Shown: positions 48,695-60,638 of the stretch, one piece after another
Position numbering within the stretch: the stretch's first letter is position 1
How the letters are laid out: every line of letters starts with the position of its first letter
NCBI GenBank assembly: GCA_001695595.3
Contig: MBPM02000104.1
Coordinates: 1-64,000 of the forward strand
Direction of reading: 5' to 3'
Source: Plasmopara viticola
Taxonomy: Eukaryota > Oomycota > Peronosporomycetes > Peronosporales > Peronosporaceae
DNA length: 64,000 bases
Translations under genes and position numbers: made by a program
The notes under the pieces: model-generated
Databases searched by the model: none
What the model saw: the letters and a program-made list of their open reading frames with translations, nothing else
Told to the model about the DNA's origin: nothing

Positions 48695-49033
48695 TGTTGC
48701 AGGTGGACAGCTCACCGGTGTCTTATGGGTTCAGTGGGTCCACTGTACCACTTGTACCCATTAACCGGTTAGACCGAACCGGTCCAATACGATCACACGA
48801 TGATTAGACGAGTAGGTTGATTGGACGAGTAGGGAATGATTGTGATTAGATGCACTAAGTGATAGGATGCACTGCTGCGTGTCTTTAGCAGCAACCAAAC
48901 TAACTCCGATAAATCAATCACTTCTGAATTTCCATTCAACCCCCAACTTCCTTCCTTCGCCTCGGTTGCCTCGCTCACGCTTCGGCTGCCTCACCTCCGT
49001 CTTTCATCAAGCCCTCAGCATAGCCTTTCTTTA
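48695..49033 (+). repeat. 3' LTR of D-b
   Basis: 339 bp with the same ends as the 5' LTR. The four differences from it include GGGTCCA in place of GGGTACA, which breaks one of the U3 inverted repeats. Confidence 0.95.
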
Positions 49034-49038
49034 TATCC

Positions 49039-50529
49039 ATGCAGAACTGGACTCGTTGCACCTTCGTGGCGTGTTTCGAGCCGCTAAACTGCCCACCGGA
49101 CAGCAAGCCATTGGAACCAAGTGGGTGTTCAAGATTAAGCGCAAGGCCGACGGATCCATTGAAAAGTACAAGGCGCGTCTCGTGGCTAAAGGATTCAAGC
49201 AAAAATTTGGCATCGATTATACGAAAACGTTCTCGCCCGTTGTCAAGCATGTGACATTGCAAATGGTGATCAGCTTGACCAAGTACTTTGGGTGGCCTCT
49301 GGATCAACTGGATGTGGTGACGGCGTTCCTTTACGGCGTTATGAAAGAAGTCGTGTATTGTATGGTACCCGAAGGTATGGAGCTTGACGGTGACCACAAC
49401 TGTTTGGAATTGGTCAAGGCGATTTACGGCCTGAAGCAAGCTTCGCGCGTATGGAACGAGACGTTTGACGAATTTGTATGCTCGATCGGATTTCAAGTGT
49501 CCCATTTCGACCCCTGTCTGTACATCAAGGTAACGGACGGCAAGTGTGTACTTTTGCTGGTATACGTCGATGATGTGCTCGTTACCGGCAGCTCGAATGA
49601 GCTGATCGCGCGAACCAAGAGTGACTTGAAGATGCGCTTCGAGATGACGGACAGCGGCAAGTGTGCGTTTGTTTTGGGCATCGAGCTAGTGGACAACGCT
49701 GATGGCAGCGTGACAATGTGCCAGCGACGTTACGTGGAGGACATTCTCAAGCGTTTTGAAATGGACGACTGCAAGGCTGTGATTAGTCCGACGGACATAA
49801 GTTTACGACTTGTTTCGAGCAATGTAACATCCAAGGTCAACGCTCCATTTCGTGAAGCAGTGGGTGCTATCATGCACTTGGCAACAGCGACACGTCCAGA
49901 CATCGCTTTTGCTGTTGGCTACGTTTCGCGCTTCATGGAGAACCCACAAGCCGAGCACTGGATTGCAGTTAAGCGTATTCTACGCTATCTGCAAGGAACC
50001 AAGTCACACGGTCTTTGCTTCAAGTCTGGCAACAAGGTGGACTTTCTTGGATATTCCGACGCGGACTGGGCTGGAGATCATGCTGACCGCAAGTCGACTT
50101 CGGGCTATGTGTATTTGCTGATGGGTGCTCCTGTAAGCTGGGGAAGCAAGAAGCAGTCAAGTGTGTCGCTGTCTACAAGCGAAGCGGAGTACATCGCGCT
50201 AAGTCTTGCGATTCAGGAAAAAAAAGTGGGTGCATCGTCTACTCTGCGAGATTCTAGCTGCAGCGATGGATAAGTCGGACCCCGAGCTAAAGATCATGGA
50301 AGACAACCAGTCGTGTATCAAGATGACGAAGAATCCGGTTAATCATGGTCGGGCCAAGCACATCGACATCAAGTATCACCACATTCGTGATGAAGTCAAG
50401 CGCGGTGAAGTGAAGTTGAAGTACTGCGAGACTGCGATCATGCTGGCGGACATCATGACGAAAGGGCTGCCAGGACCACGTCATGCCGACCTAATGAAGG
50501 CTCTCGGGATTCACGCGTGCTCGTATTGA
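49039..50529 (+). pseudogene. Copia Pol (RT and RNase H), family C, C-c part 2
   Basis: This resumes C-c after D-b at [15 protein letters not shown] is complete, with [28 protein letters not shown] and a Glu to Lys change in DYTETF. One extra A in a run at about 50218-50226 (QEKKVG) breaks the frame before the last RNase H part, which continues to HACSY. The A run resembles the QEKKW variant of C-a, where it is one base shorter and in frame. Confidence 0.94.
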
Positions 50530-50536
50530 GGGGGAG

Positions 50537-51243
50537 TATTGAAGGTAACCGGTTTCCCTCCGTTATATTCCGGTTTCCAAGGCTGTCCAATACGAGCGGC
50601 TGTCCAACGGTTCAAACATACAACGATGACGCCATGGATGGACACACGGACAGGCGCACTCAGGATGATTGCGCCCGGATGGGAAGATGATTGCGCCCAG
50701 ATGGTAAGCTCTTTTGATTGGCTTAGATAATTGAATGGCTTAGATGTAGCAAGGAGTTGTGAACTAAGGACCAAATTAATAAACTCACTTCCAAATATTC
50801 CTTCTTATTGAAGGTAACCGGTTTCCCTCCGTTTTATTCCGGTTTCCAAGGCTGTCCAATACGAGCGGCTGTCCAACGGTTCAAACATACAACGATGACG
50901 CCATGGATGGACACACGGACAGGCGCACTCAGGATGATTGCGCCCGGATGGGAAGATGATTGCGCCCAGATGGTAAGCTCTTTTGATTGGCTTAGATAAT
51001 TGAATGGCTTAGATGTAGCAAGGAGTTGTGAACTAAGGACCAAATTAATAAACTCACTTCCAAATAGTCCTTCTTCTACTCAAGTGTCTTCGCTCCGGTT
51101 TTCCTTCGCGCAGACTCTTCGGTTTTTCTCCTTCGTCCTCCTCAGCTCATTCAACACTTCTTCTACTCAAGTGTCTTCGCTCCTGTTTTCCTTCGCGCAG
51201 ACTCTTCGGTTTTTCTCCTTCGTCCTCTTCAGCTCATTCAACA
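50537..51243 (+). repeat. Family C LTR, right end of composite, split by a solo LTR
   Basis: The two parts, 50537-50805 and 51162-51243, add up to 351 bp. The end TTCAACA at 51243 abuts the TGTAC duplication and reverse C-a sequence. Confidence 0.94.
50806..51156 (+). repeat. Solo family C LTR nested in a C LTR
   Basis: A complete 351-bp LTR (TATTGAAGG to TTCAACA) with no internal region. It is flanked by CTTCT at 50801-50805 and 51157-51161. It is the footprint of an element that inserted in the LTR and was then lost by LTR-LTR recombination. Confidence 0.94.
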
Positions 51244-51248
51244 TGTAC

Positions 51249-52550
51249 AGACAGGGGTCGAAATGGGACACTTGAAATCCGATCGAGCATACAAACTCGT
51301 CAAACGTCTCGTTCCATACGCGCGAAGCTTGCTTCAGGCCGTAAATCGCCTTGACCAATTCCAAACAGTTGTGGTTACCGTCAAGCTCCATACCTTCGGG
51401 TACCATACAATACACAACTTCTTTCATAACGCCGTAAAGGAACGCCGTCACCACATCCAGTTGATCCAGAAGCCGCCCAAAGTACTTGGTCAAGCTGATC
51501 ACCATTCGCAATGTCACATACTTGACAACGGGCGAGAACGTTTCCGTATAATCGATGCCAAAATTTTGCTTGAATCCTTTAGCCACGAGACGCGCCTTGT
51601 ACTTTTCAATGGATCCGTCGGCCTTGCGCTTAATCTTGAACACCCACTTGGTTCCAATGGCTTGCTGTCCGGTGGGCAGTTTAGCGGCTCGAAACACGCC
51701 ACGAAGGTGCAACGAGTCCAGTTCTGCATGGATAGCCTTGCGCCAGTGAACTTGGTCAGGCCCGCTAACAGCATCTTGAAATGTCGTTGGCTCTGACAGA
51801 TCGCCGGCTTCGACCGCGTTTGCACTTGCTCGCCAAAAGACAGGAGGGGTAGCGTCATCATCCGGTGTGGCTTTCTCTTCTTCATCCACGGGAAAACGTG
51901 ATGTCCGCTCGACTGATCTACGCTTGGCTCGACGTTCGTTTGACCCTTCAGGAGCGCTTCCCTCTTCAAGTCCAGCTCCGTGATGCTCATGGTTGGTGCT
52001 TGTCGAGTTGCGATCAGTATTCGTCACACTTGTACGCTCCTTGCGCTTTCCCGCCTGCTTGAAGATCATCGGATGAGCTGCATCCAGATCATTGATGCTT
52101 AGCGAGTCGAGGTCGAAATCATCGTCGTCATCTTCATGATCACCACTACTCATATCCAAGATGCCGAAACTTGATTCGTCGAAGGTGACATCGCGACTAA
52201 TCACCACTTGTCCAGCCTCAATATCAAAAAACCCTATAAGCCTTGGACACCTCTTCGTAACCCACGAAAATCCCTGCACGAGCCTTGGGGTCCCACTTGA
52301 GCCGCTTTTCTTTCGGAGTGAGAACGTAAGTCCGGCACCCGAAAACACGCATATGTTTGACGCTTGGCTTGAACTTGTGCACGATCTCAAAAGGAGTCTT
52401 GTTGCTAACCTTGGGCGACGGAAGGCGATTCTTGATGTAGATAGCCACCATAGCAGCTTCACCCCAAAAACACTTGTCCAACTTGGCATGGTGCAGTATG
52501 CTGCGGCCGATTGTGACGATGGTTCTGATGGCGCTTAGCTGTGCCGTTAG
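51249..52550 (-). pseudogene. Copia Pol (integrase end and RT start), family C, C-a part 2
   Basis: Minus strand. It covers integrase after the catalytic Glu, the FVGYEE domain, the acidic linker with a DDDDDF run and RT up to FDPCLY. The T run in the AYRVF segment (about 52226-52231) has one extra base, the same frameshift as in C-b and C-c. Near 52535 the AERA segment carrying the catalytic Glu is altered and contains a stop. D-c cuts it at 52550. Confidence 0.93.
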
Positions 52551-52889
52551 TAAAGAAAGGCTATGCTGAGGGCTTGATGAAAGACGGAGGTGAGGCAGCC
52601 GAAGCGTGAGCGAGGCAGCCGAGGCGAAGGAAGGAAGTTGGGGGTTGAATGGAAATTCAGAAGTGATTGATTTATCGGAGTTAGTTTGGTTGCTGCTAAA
52701 GACACGCAGCAGTGCATCCTATCACTTAGTGCATCTAATCACAATCATTCCCTACTCGTCCAATCAACCTACTCGTCTAATCATCGTGTGATCGTATTGG
52801 ACCGGTTCGGTCTAACCGGTTAATGGGTACAAGTGGTACAGTGTACCCACTGAACCCATAAGACACCGGTGAGCTGTCCACCTGCAACA
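52551..52889 (-). repeat. 3' LTR of D-c
   Basis: 339 bp, TGTTGCAGG to CTTTCTTTA on the minus strand. It confirms the unusual TG...TA ends in a second insertion. Confidence 0.95.
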
Positions 52890-52896
52890 CGCCCCC

Positions 52897-55842
52897 TCAA
52901 TGCGAACACGCGTGAACGCCAAGTGCCGTTGTCAAGTCCTTGTGACGAGGTCCGCCGAGTCCCTTGGTCAAGATGTCCGCCAGCATGGTCGCAGTCTCGC
53001 AGTACTCGACGATCACTTCGCCGCGCTTGACTTCATCACGGATGTGATGGTACTTGATGTCGATGTGCTTGGCGCGGCCATGGGTCACGGGGTTCTTGGT
53101 CATTTTGATACACGACTGATTGTCTTCGTAGATCTTCAAGTCGGGAGTGTCTTCGCCCGCAGCCGTCAAAATCTCGCACAAAAGGTTGTGCACCCACTTG
53201 CCTTCTTGAATCGCCAAACTGAGTGCGATGTACTCGGCTTCGCTCGTGGAGAGAGACACACTTGACTGCTTCTTGGATCCCCACGACACTGGTCCATCGG
53301 CAACTTGAAATAGGTAACCCGAAGTCGACTTGCGATCACTGTGGTCACCAGCCCAGTCCGCATCGGAGTAGCCGCGAAAGTCGATACCTTTGGCTGGCGT
53401 GAAGTGGATCCCGTGCGACTTGGTGCCTTGAAGGTAACGAAAGATCCGCTTGACCGCAATCCAGTGCTCGACTTGGGGATTCTCCATAAAGGGCGACACA
53501 TATCCAACCGCAAAAGCAATGTCCGGGCGAGTCGAAGTCATCAGGTGCATGAGTGCGCCAACGGCTTCACGAAATGGCGCGTCCAACTTAGTTGAGGCAT
53601 TACTTGCAACCAACTTCATGCTGAGATCGACCGGACTTGACGCAGGCTTGCACTTGTCCATGCCAAATCGCTCGAGAATGTCGTTGATGTAGCGAGCTTG
53701 GGACAGAGTGACACTGCTATCCGCGTTGTCGACCACTTCGATACCGAGAATGAAGGAACACTTGCCGCTGTCGGTCATCTCGAAGCGTGACTTGAGTTGT
53801 TGCTTGACTTCCGCAATCAACGTCGCCGAACTTCCGGTCACCAAAACATCGTCCACGTACACCAGCATCAGCACGCACTCGTCGTCGACAACCTTGATGT
53901 ACAGGCACGGGTCATAGCTTGAGACTCGAAATCCGATGGAGCGCACATACTCATCGAAAGTCTCGTTCCACACTCGAGAAGCTTGCTTGATACCGTAGAT
54001 CGCCTTGAGCAGTTCCACGCAGTCGAATCCGTCGTCGAGCTCCACGCCTTCCGGAACGCTGCAAAACACCTTCTCCTTCATCAAGCCGTACAGGAAAGCC
54101 GTGACAACATCGAGCTGGTCCAGCGGCCATCCGAAGTGCTTGGCGAGGGCGATGATCATCCGCAAAGTGACGTACTTGACCACCGGCGAAAACGTCTCAG
54201 TGTAGTCGACCCCATATTTCTGCACGAAACCTTTGGCGACGAGTCGAGCCTTGTACTTCTCGATGGATCCGTCGGCTTTGCGCTTGATCTTGAACACCCA
54301 CTTGGTTCCCACCGCACGTTGGTTGTTGGGCAACTTCGCAGCACGAAACACACCACGTAGTCGCATCGACTTGAGTTCCGCGCGAATTGCCTTGCGCCAG
54401 TGAACTTGGTCGGGTCCATTCACAGCTTCTTGAAACGTCTTCGGTTCGGCGCTGTCACTTGCTTCCACAGCATTCGCACTTGCACGCCAAAACATAGGCG
54501 GAGTTGAGTCGTCTTCTTCATTATCTTCCGATTTTTCTTCTTGAGCCGAAGCCGATCGCCCTTGATCTTGACTGTCCGAGTCGCTTCCAGGTGCGCTTGC
54601 TTCTTCCAGTCCAGCATTACGACGAGGGCGACGAACCTTTTCGCGAGTTTCTGGTTCAGAACGCGTTTTCCGCTTCCCCGCCTGCTTGAAGACTCGCATG
54701 CCATGATCGCTTGAAATGTCGAGGTCGTCCAGAATATCTGCGGCATCATCGGCATCTTCATCTTCGTCGCGATCGTTGGCGCCGTCGAAGGTCGATTCGT
54801 CGAAAGTGACATCGCGAGATATCACTACCTGCCCCGCCTCGATGTCATAAACGCGATACGCCTTCGAACGTTCTTCATAGCCCAGGAAAATACCTTCACG
54901 AGCCTTGGGGTCCCTCTTGAGTCGCTTCTCCTTCGGTGTCAAAACGTAGGCCTTGCACCCGAAAATCCGCATGTGCTTCACGTTGGGCTTAGACTTGTAC
55001 ACGATCTCGAACGGCGTTTTGCCAGGAACTTTTGGAGACGGCAGTCGATTCTTGATGTAGATTGCCGTCATCGCCGCTTCCGCCCAGAACATTTTGTCCA
55101 AACCAGCATAGTGAAGCATGCTGCGGCCGATCGTCACGATGGTTCGGATGGCACGTTCCGCGGTAGCGTTGGTCTGGTGCGCGTACCGAACCGTTGGCTG
55201 GACGTCGATGCCATGGTCGTCGTAGAATGTCTTGAGCGAGTTGGTCGCGAATTCCTTGGCTCCATCATGACGCACGAATTTCACCTTGGCATCAAACTGT
55301 CGCTCCACCTTGGTGATGAACTTGCGCAAGCAGCCTTCGCTTTCCGACTTGGTACGCAAGCAGAATCCTGTCATGCAACTGCTGGCTTCATCAGTGATCA
55401 GCAGCAAATATCTGCTGCCTCCAAGCGATTCTTCTTCCATGGGCCCACAAATGTCGAAGTGAAGAAACAGGAATGGCTTGTACTTGGGCTTGTTCGGGTT
55501 GCTCGGAAATGGTTTCTGGACCATCTTTCCTTGTTGGCATCCGCGGCACCCACTCGAATTCTTCGACGTCGCGGGCATTTTTGCACCCGTTACCATGCCG
55601 CTTGAAACCATTTTCCGAAGCACGTTGTTCGGAGCGTGACCCATTTGCGCATGGAGATCGACCCCATTGATCGACACTTTGGACACGGAGTTTGCGCTTG
55701 CATGCGGAACTCGGAGCCAGTACAGGCCGTCGACCAGGTCCGCTGCAGCGACGATCTTCCGCGACGACTTGCGCGCGATGTGCATTTCTGCACTATCAAA
55801 GACCACCTTGAACTAACCACTACTGTTAATCTGGGGTACAGA
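52897..55842 (-). pseudogene. Copia Pol polyprotein, family D, near-intact fragment (D-c)
   Basis: Minus strand. About 970 codons are open from the middle of protease/pre-integrase ([25 protein letters not shown]) through integrase ([23 protein letters not shown]), the acidic linker, RT ([28 protein letters not shown]) and RNase H ([26 protein letters not shown]) to HACSH-stop. One CAG to TAG stop lies at about 55812-55814, just inside the truncated end. It keeps the G that D-b lost near 45976, so it shows the intact family D frame over integrase and RT. Confidence 0.94.
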
Positions 55843-56193
55843 TATTGAAGGTAACCGGTTTCCCTCCGTTTTATTCCGGTTTCCAAGGCTGTCCAAAACG
55901 AGCGGCTGTCCAACGGTTCAAACATACAACGATGACGCCATGGATAGACACATGGACAGGCGCACTCAGGATGATTGCGCCCGGATGGGAAGATGATTGC
56001 GCCCAGATGGTAAGCTCTTTTGATTGGCTTAGATAATTGAATGGCTTAGATGTAGCAAGGAGTTGTGAACTAAGGACCAAATTAATAAACTCACTTCCAA
56101 ATATTCCTTCTTCTACTCAAGTGTCTTCGCTCCGGTTTTCCTCCGCGCAGACTCTTCGGTTTTTCTCCTTCGTCCTCTTCAGCTCATTCAACA
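55843..56193 (+). repeat. 5' LTR of C-d
   Basis: 351 bp, TATTGAAGG to TTCAACA. It has two standard 22-bp repeat units and the start-site motif TCACTTC at 56091-56097. Confidence 0.95.
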
Positions 56194-56197
56194 GGTT

Positions 56198-59100
56198 ATG
56201 AGCCCAACGACCATGTCTTCTGCGCACAACGTCTCGGCCAAGATCGCCATCGAGAAATTCAACGGCGACAACTTTGCCACGTGGAACCGCTACATGCGTG
56301 GCGTGTTCCTGACCAAGTCGGTATGGCACGTAGTCAACCGGGAGGTGACTCCGACCTTCGCCGACGCACGTGCTGCGGACGAGTATGTCAAGACCAGCAA
56401 CGTTGCTTTTGGTCTGATGCTCTTGCATATGGAGGCCGACTACCATCACGTGGTTGATGACTGCGAGGAAGCGTGGGTCGCGTGGCAGCGTATCATGACA
56501 CTTCACGGTGGATCACAGAAGGCTGGGCGCATCTACTTGAAGCGTCAACTCTTCAGTATGGAGATGGCGGAAGGCGACAACGTCATGCACCACTGCAACG
56601 AAGTTCTCAACATCAGCGCCAAGCTCAGCAGTATTGGTGCCAAGATGGAGGATGAAGATGTTGCGATCTGCTTGCTGCGGAGTCTCCCTAAAAGTTTTGA
56701 GAACGTTGTTCTTAACTTGGAGATTAGCAACGCGGAACTGCGGACGCAAGACGTTGTGAAAGTGCTCACGAATGAGCATATCAAGCGTCAAAGTGCAAAG
56801 ACTCCGGTGGTTAAGACTGGAGATGCGGTGAAGGCATTTAGTGCTGAGCGTGAGTCTCGCCAATGCACATACTGTGGAAAATTGGGGCACTCCGTGGAGA
56901 GGTGCTGGACCAAGCAAAAAGACGACAATCGAGGTGCTCGACGCGGCGGCCAAGCTCGTGGACGCGGAGCCAACAATATCTACTATCGACCCAATGATGA
57001 TTACGAGTACGACCGTGTTGCGTTTGCTGTATCGCTGGAATGTGGACTTTCAAGTGACAAGAATATGCCAGGGATGTCGGCGATTGACAGTGGTGCTACT
57101 CATCACATCTGCAACAACAAGGCCAAGTTCGTCATGCTGAATGAGCAAGATATAGGCGAGCTATCGGTGGCTGACGGCAACAAGGCCGAGATCAAGGGCG
57201 TTGGCACCATCATTGAACGAGTGGTTCTGTCCGATGGTGAAGAACGCGACATCGAAATCAAGGATGCATTATACGTGCCGATGATGAACAAGAACCTGCT
57301 ATCAGTACCTCAGATCAACAAAAGTGGCAAGTTTAAAGTGGTGTTTGATGGCGCACACATGCACATTGCACGGAAATCTTCGCATCAAGTGGTGGCCACA
57401 GCAGATCTTGTGGATGGACTATATTGGCTTCGTACGGCTCAGCGCTCGGCAAATGCGACTACACGTGGAAACAGTGGTGTCGACTTACACGCGCGTATGG
57501 GTCATGCTCCAGTCGACGTGCTTCGCAAAATGGTGACTACCAACATGATCAAGGATGCATGCGCGCCTATTAAGTCAAGTGGATCAAAAGCATGCCGAGG
57601 GTGTCAGCAAGGAAAGATGGTCCAAAAACCATTCCCAAGCAACCAGGACAAGCGCAGCTACGACACATTTGAGCTGCTCCACTTTGACATCTGTGGGCCC
57701 ATGGAGACAAACTCTCTCGGCGGGAGCAAGTATCTCTTGCTAATCGTGGATGAAGCTAGCGGGTGTATGAAGGGTTTCTGCCTGCGCGCCAAGTCCGAAA
57801 GCGAGGAATGCGTCAAGAAGTACATCTTGATGGTGCAGACACAATTCAGCAAGAAGGTCAAGTTTGTACGACACGACGGAGCCCGCGAATTTGCAACAAG
57901 CTCGCTTCAAGCTTTCTACGAAGATGAAGGTATCGAGCAGCAAACTACGGTGCCATACGCACACCAGACTAACGGCACAGCGGAGCGCGCCATCAGAACC
58001 ATCGTCACAATCGGCCGCAGCATACTGCACCATGCCAAGTTGGACAAGTGTTTTTGGGGTGAAGCTGCTGTGGTGGCTATCTACATCAAGAATCGCCTTC
58101 CGTCGCCCAAGGTTAGCAACAAGACTCCTTTTGAGATCGTGCACAAGTTCAAGCCAAGCGTCAAACATATGCGTGTTTTCGGGTGCCGGACTTACATTCT
58201 CACTCCGAAAGAAAAGCGGCTCAAGTGGGACCCCAAGGCTCGTGCAGGGATTTTCGTGGGTTACGAAGAGGTGTCCAAGGCTTATAGGGTTTTTGATATT
58301 GAGGCTGGACAAGTGGTGATTACTCGCGATGTCACCTTCGACGAATCAAGTTTCGGCATCTTGGATATGAGTAGTGGTGGTCATGAAGATGACGACGATG
58401 ATTTCGACCTCGACTCGCTAAGCATCAATGATCTGGATGCAGCTCATCCGATGATCTTCAAGCAGGCGGGAAAGCGCAAGGAGCGTACAAGTGTGACGAA
58501 TACTGATCGCAACTCGACAAGCACCAACCATGAGCATCACGGAGCTGGACTTGAAGAGGGAAGCGCTCCTGAAGGGTCAAACGAACGTCGAGCCAGGCGC
58601 AGATCAGTCGAGCGGACATCACGTTTTCCCGTGGATGAAGAAGAGAAAGCCACACCGGATGATGACACTATCCCTCCTGTCTTTTGGCGAGCAAGTGCAA
58701 ACGCGGTCGAAGCCGGCGATCTGGCAGAGCCAACGACGTTTCAAGATGCTGTTAGCGGGCCTGACCAAGTTCACTGGCGCCAGGCTATCCATGCAGAACT
58801 GGACTCGTTGCACCTTCGTGGCGTGTTTCGAGCCGCTAAACTGCCCACCGGACAGCAAGCCATTGGAACCAAGTGGGTGTTCAAGATTAAGCGCAAGGCC
58901 GACGGATCCATTGAAAAGTACAAGGCGCGTCTCGTGGCTAAAGGATCTAAGCAAAAATTTGGCATCGATTATACGGAAACGTTCTCGCCCGTTGTCAAGT
59001 ATGTGACATTGCGAATGGTGATCAGCTTGACCAAGTACTTTGGGTGGCCTCTGGATCAACTGGATGTGGTGACGGCGTTCCTTTACGGCGTTATGAAAGA

Positions 59101-60280
59101 AGTCGTGTATTGTATGGTACCCGAAGGTATGGAGCTTGACGGTGACCACAACTGTTTGGAATTGGTCAAGGCGATTTACGGCCTGAAGCAAGCTTCGCGC
59201 GTATGGAACGAGACGTTTGACGAGTTTGTATGCTCGATCGGATTTCAAATGTCCCATTTCGACCCCTGTCTGTACATCAAGGTAACGGACGGCAAGTGTG
59301 TACTTTTGCTGGTGTACGTTGATGGTGTGCTCGTTACCGGCAGCTCGAATGAGCTGATCGCGCGAACCAAGAGTGACTTGAAGATGCGCTTCGAGATGAC
59401 GGACAGCGGCAAGTGTGCGTTTGTTTTGGGCATCGAGCTAGTGGACAACGCTGATGGCAGCGTGACAATGTGCCAGCGACGTTACGTGGAGGACATTCTC
59501 AAGCGTTTTGGAATGGACGACTGCAAGGCTGTGATTAGTCCGACGGACATAAGTTTACGACTTGTTTCGAGCAATGTAACATCCAAGGTCAACGCTCCAT
59601 TTCGTGAAGCAGTGGGTGCTCTCATGCACTTGGCAACAGCGACACGTCCAGAAATCGCTTTTGCTGTTGGCTACGTTTCGCGCTTCGTGGAGAAACCACA
59701 AGCCGAGCACTGGATTGCAGTTAAGCGTATTCTACGCTATCTGCAAGGAACCAAGTCACACGGTCTTTGCTTCAAGTCTGGCAACAAGGTGGACTTTCTT
59801 GGATAATCCGACGCGGACTGGGCTGGAGATCATGCTGACCGCAAGTCGACTTCGGGCTATGTGTATTTGCTGATGGGTGCTCCTGTAAGCTGGGGAAGCA
59901 AGAAGCAGTCAAGTGTGTCGCTGTCTACAAGCGAAGCGGAGTACATCGCGCTAAGTCTTGCGATTCAGGAAGGCAAGTGGGTGCATCGTCTACTCTGCGA
60001 GATTCTAGCTGCAGCGATGGATAAGTCGGACCCCGAGCTAAAGATCATGGAAGACAACCAGTCGTGTGTCAAGATGACGAAGAATCCGGTAAATCATGGT
60101 CGGGCCAAGCACATCGACATCAAGTATCACCACATTCGTGATGAAGTCAAGCGCGGTGAAGTGAAGTTGGAGTACTGCGAGACTGCGATCATGCTGGCGG
60201 ACATCATGACGAAAGGGCTGCCAGGACCACGTCATGCCGACCTAATGAAGGCTCTCGGGATTCACGCGTGCTCGTATTGA
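56198..60280 (+). pseudogene. Copia Gag-Pol polyprotein, family C, near-intact but catalytically dead (C-d)
   Basis: This is the best family C copy: 1202 codons open to a TAT to TAA stop at 59804-59806, with the same frame resuming to 60280. Landmarks are: zinc knuckle from residue 223; protease D297 (the usual Trp two residues before is Ser, SAIDSGA); integrase D497, D560 and E596; RT box 1040-1043. The RT box reads YVDG in place of YVDD because GAT became GGT at 59324-59326, which removes a catalytic Asp needed for polymerisation. The stop falls in the RNase H GYSDADW motif. It lacks the extra T of C-a, C-b and C-c, so it represents the ancestral frame of the family. Confidence 0.95.
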
Positions 60281-60287
60281 GGGGGAG

Positions 60288-60638
60288 TATTGAAGGTAAC
60301 CGGTTTCCCTCCGTTTTATTCCGGTTTCCAAGGCTGTCCAATACGAGCGGCTGTCCAACGGTTCAAACATACAACGATGACGCCATGGATAGACACACGG
60401 ACAGGCGCACTCAGGATGATTGCGCCCGGATGGGAAGACGATTGCGCCCAGATGGTAAGCTCTTTTGATTGGCTTAGATAATTGAATGGCTTAGATGTAG
60501 CAAGGAGGTGTGAACTAAGGACCAAATTAATTAACTCACTTCCAAATATTCCTTCTTCTACTCAAGTGTCTTCGCTCCGGTTTTCCTCCGCGCAGACTCT
60601 TCGGTTTTTCTCCTTCGTCCTCTTCAGCTCATTCAACA
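60288..60638 (+). repeat. 3' LTR of C-d
   Basis: 351 bp. It is followed directly by C-type integrase sequence (C-e), not by a primer-binding site or by target DNA. Confidence 0.94.

Larger units (their letters stand above)
44306..49033 (+). mobile_element. Complete family D Copia element D-b
   Basis: A 4728-bp element with two 339-bp LTRs that differ at four positions (about 1.2 percent), a primer-binding site at 44645-44658, and a gag-pol broken by two frameshifts. It is inserted in C-c. Confidence 0.96.
36930..51243 (+). mobile_element. Composite of two family C units sharing LTRs (C-b and C-c) with nested D-b and solo LTR
   Basis: The order is LTR 36930-37280, internal C-b, LTR 41358-41708, internal C-c (split by D-b at 44306-49033), LTR 50537-51243 (split by a solo LTR at 50806-51156). 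Removing the nested pieces and their duplications leaves 9225 bp, that is two LTR-internal units plus one 351-bp LTR. Confidence 0.94.
35563..52550 (-). mobile_element. Family C element C-a (reverse), split by a 14.3-kb composite
   Basis: 3' LTR and pol of a reverse C element. It is interrupted at 36930-51243 by the C-b/C-c composite (TSD TGTAC) and cut at 52550 by reverse element D-c after GTTAG. Gag, protease, the start of integrase and the 5' LTR are not in the window. Confidence 0.94.
52551..55842 (-). mobile_element. Family D element D-c (reverse), 5' part missing
   Basis: 3' LTR and pol of a D element almost identical to D-b, inserted in C-a after GTTAG (52546-52550). C-d cuts it at 55842. 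The Gag half and 5' LTR do not reappear after C-d. Confidence 0.94.
55843..60638 (+). mobile_element. Complete family C element C-d
   Basis: A 4796-bp element with two 351-bp LTRs, inserted in D-c after ACAGA (55838-55842). The expected second ACAGA is not found after the right LTR, where C-e begins instead, so the right side has been rearranged. Confidence 0.94.
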
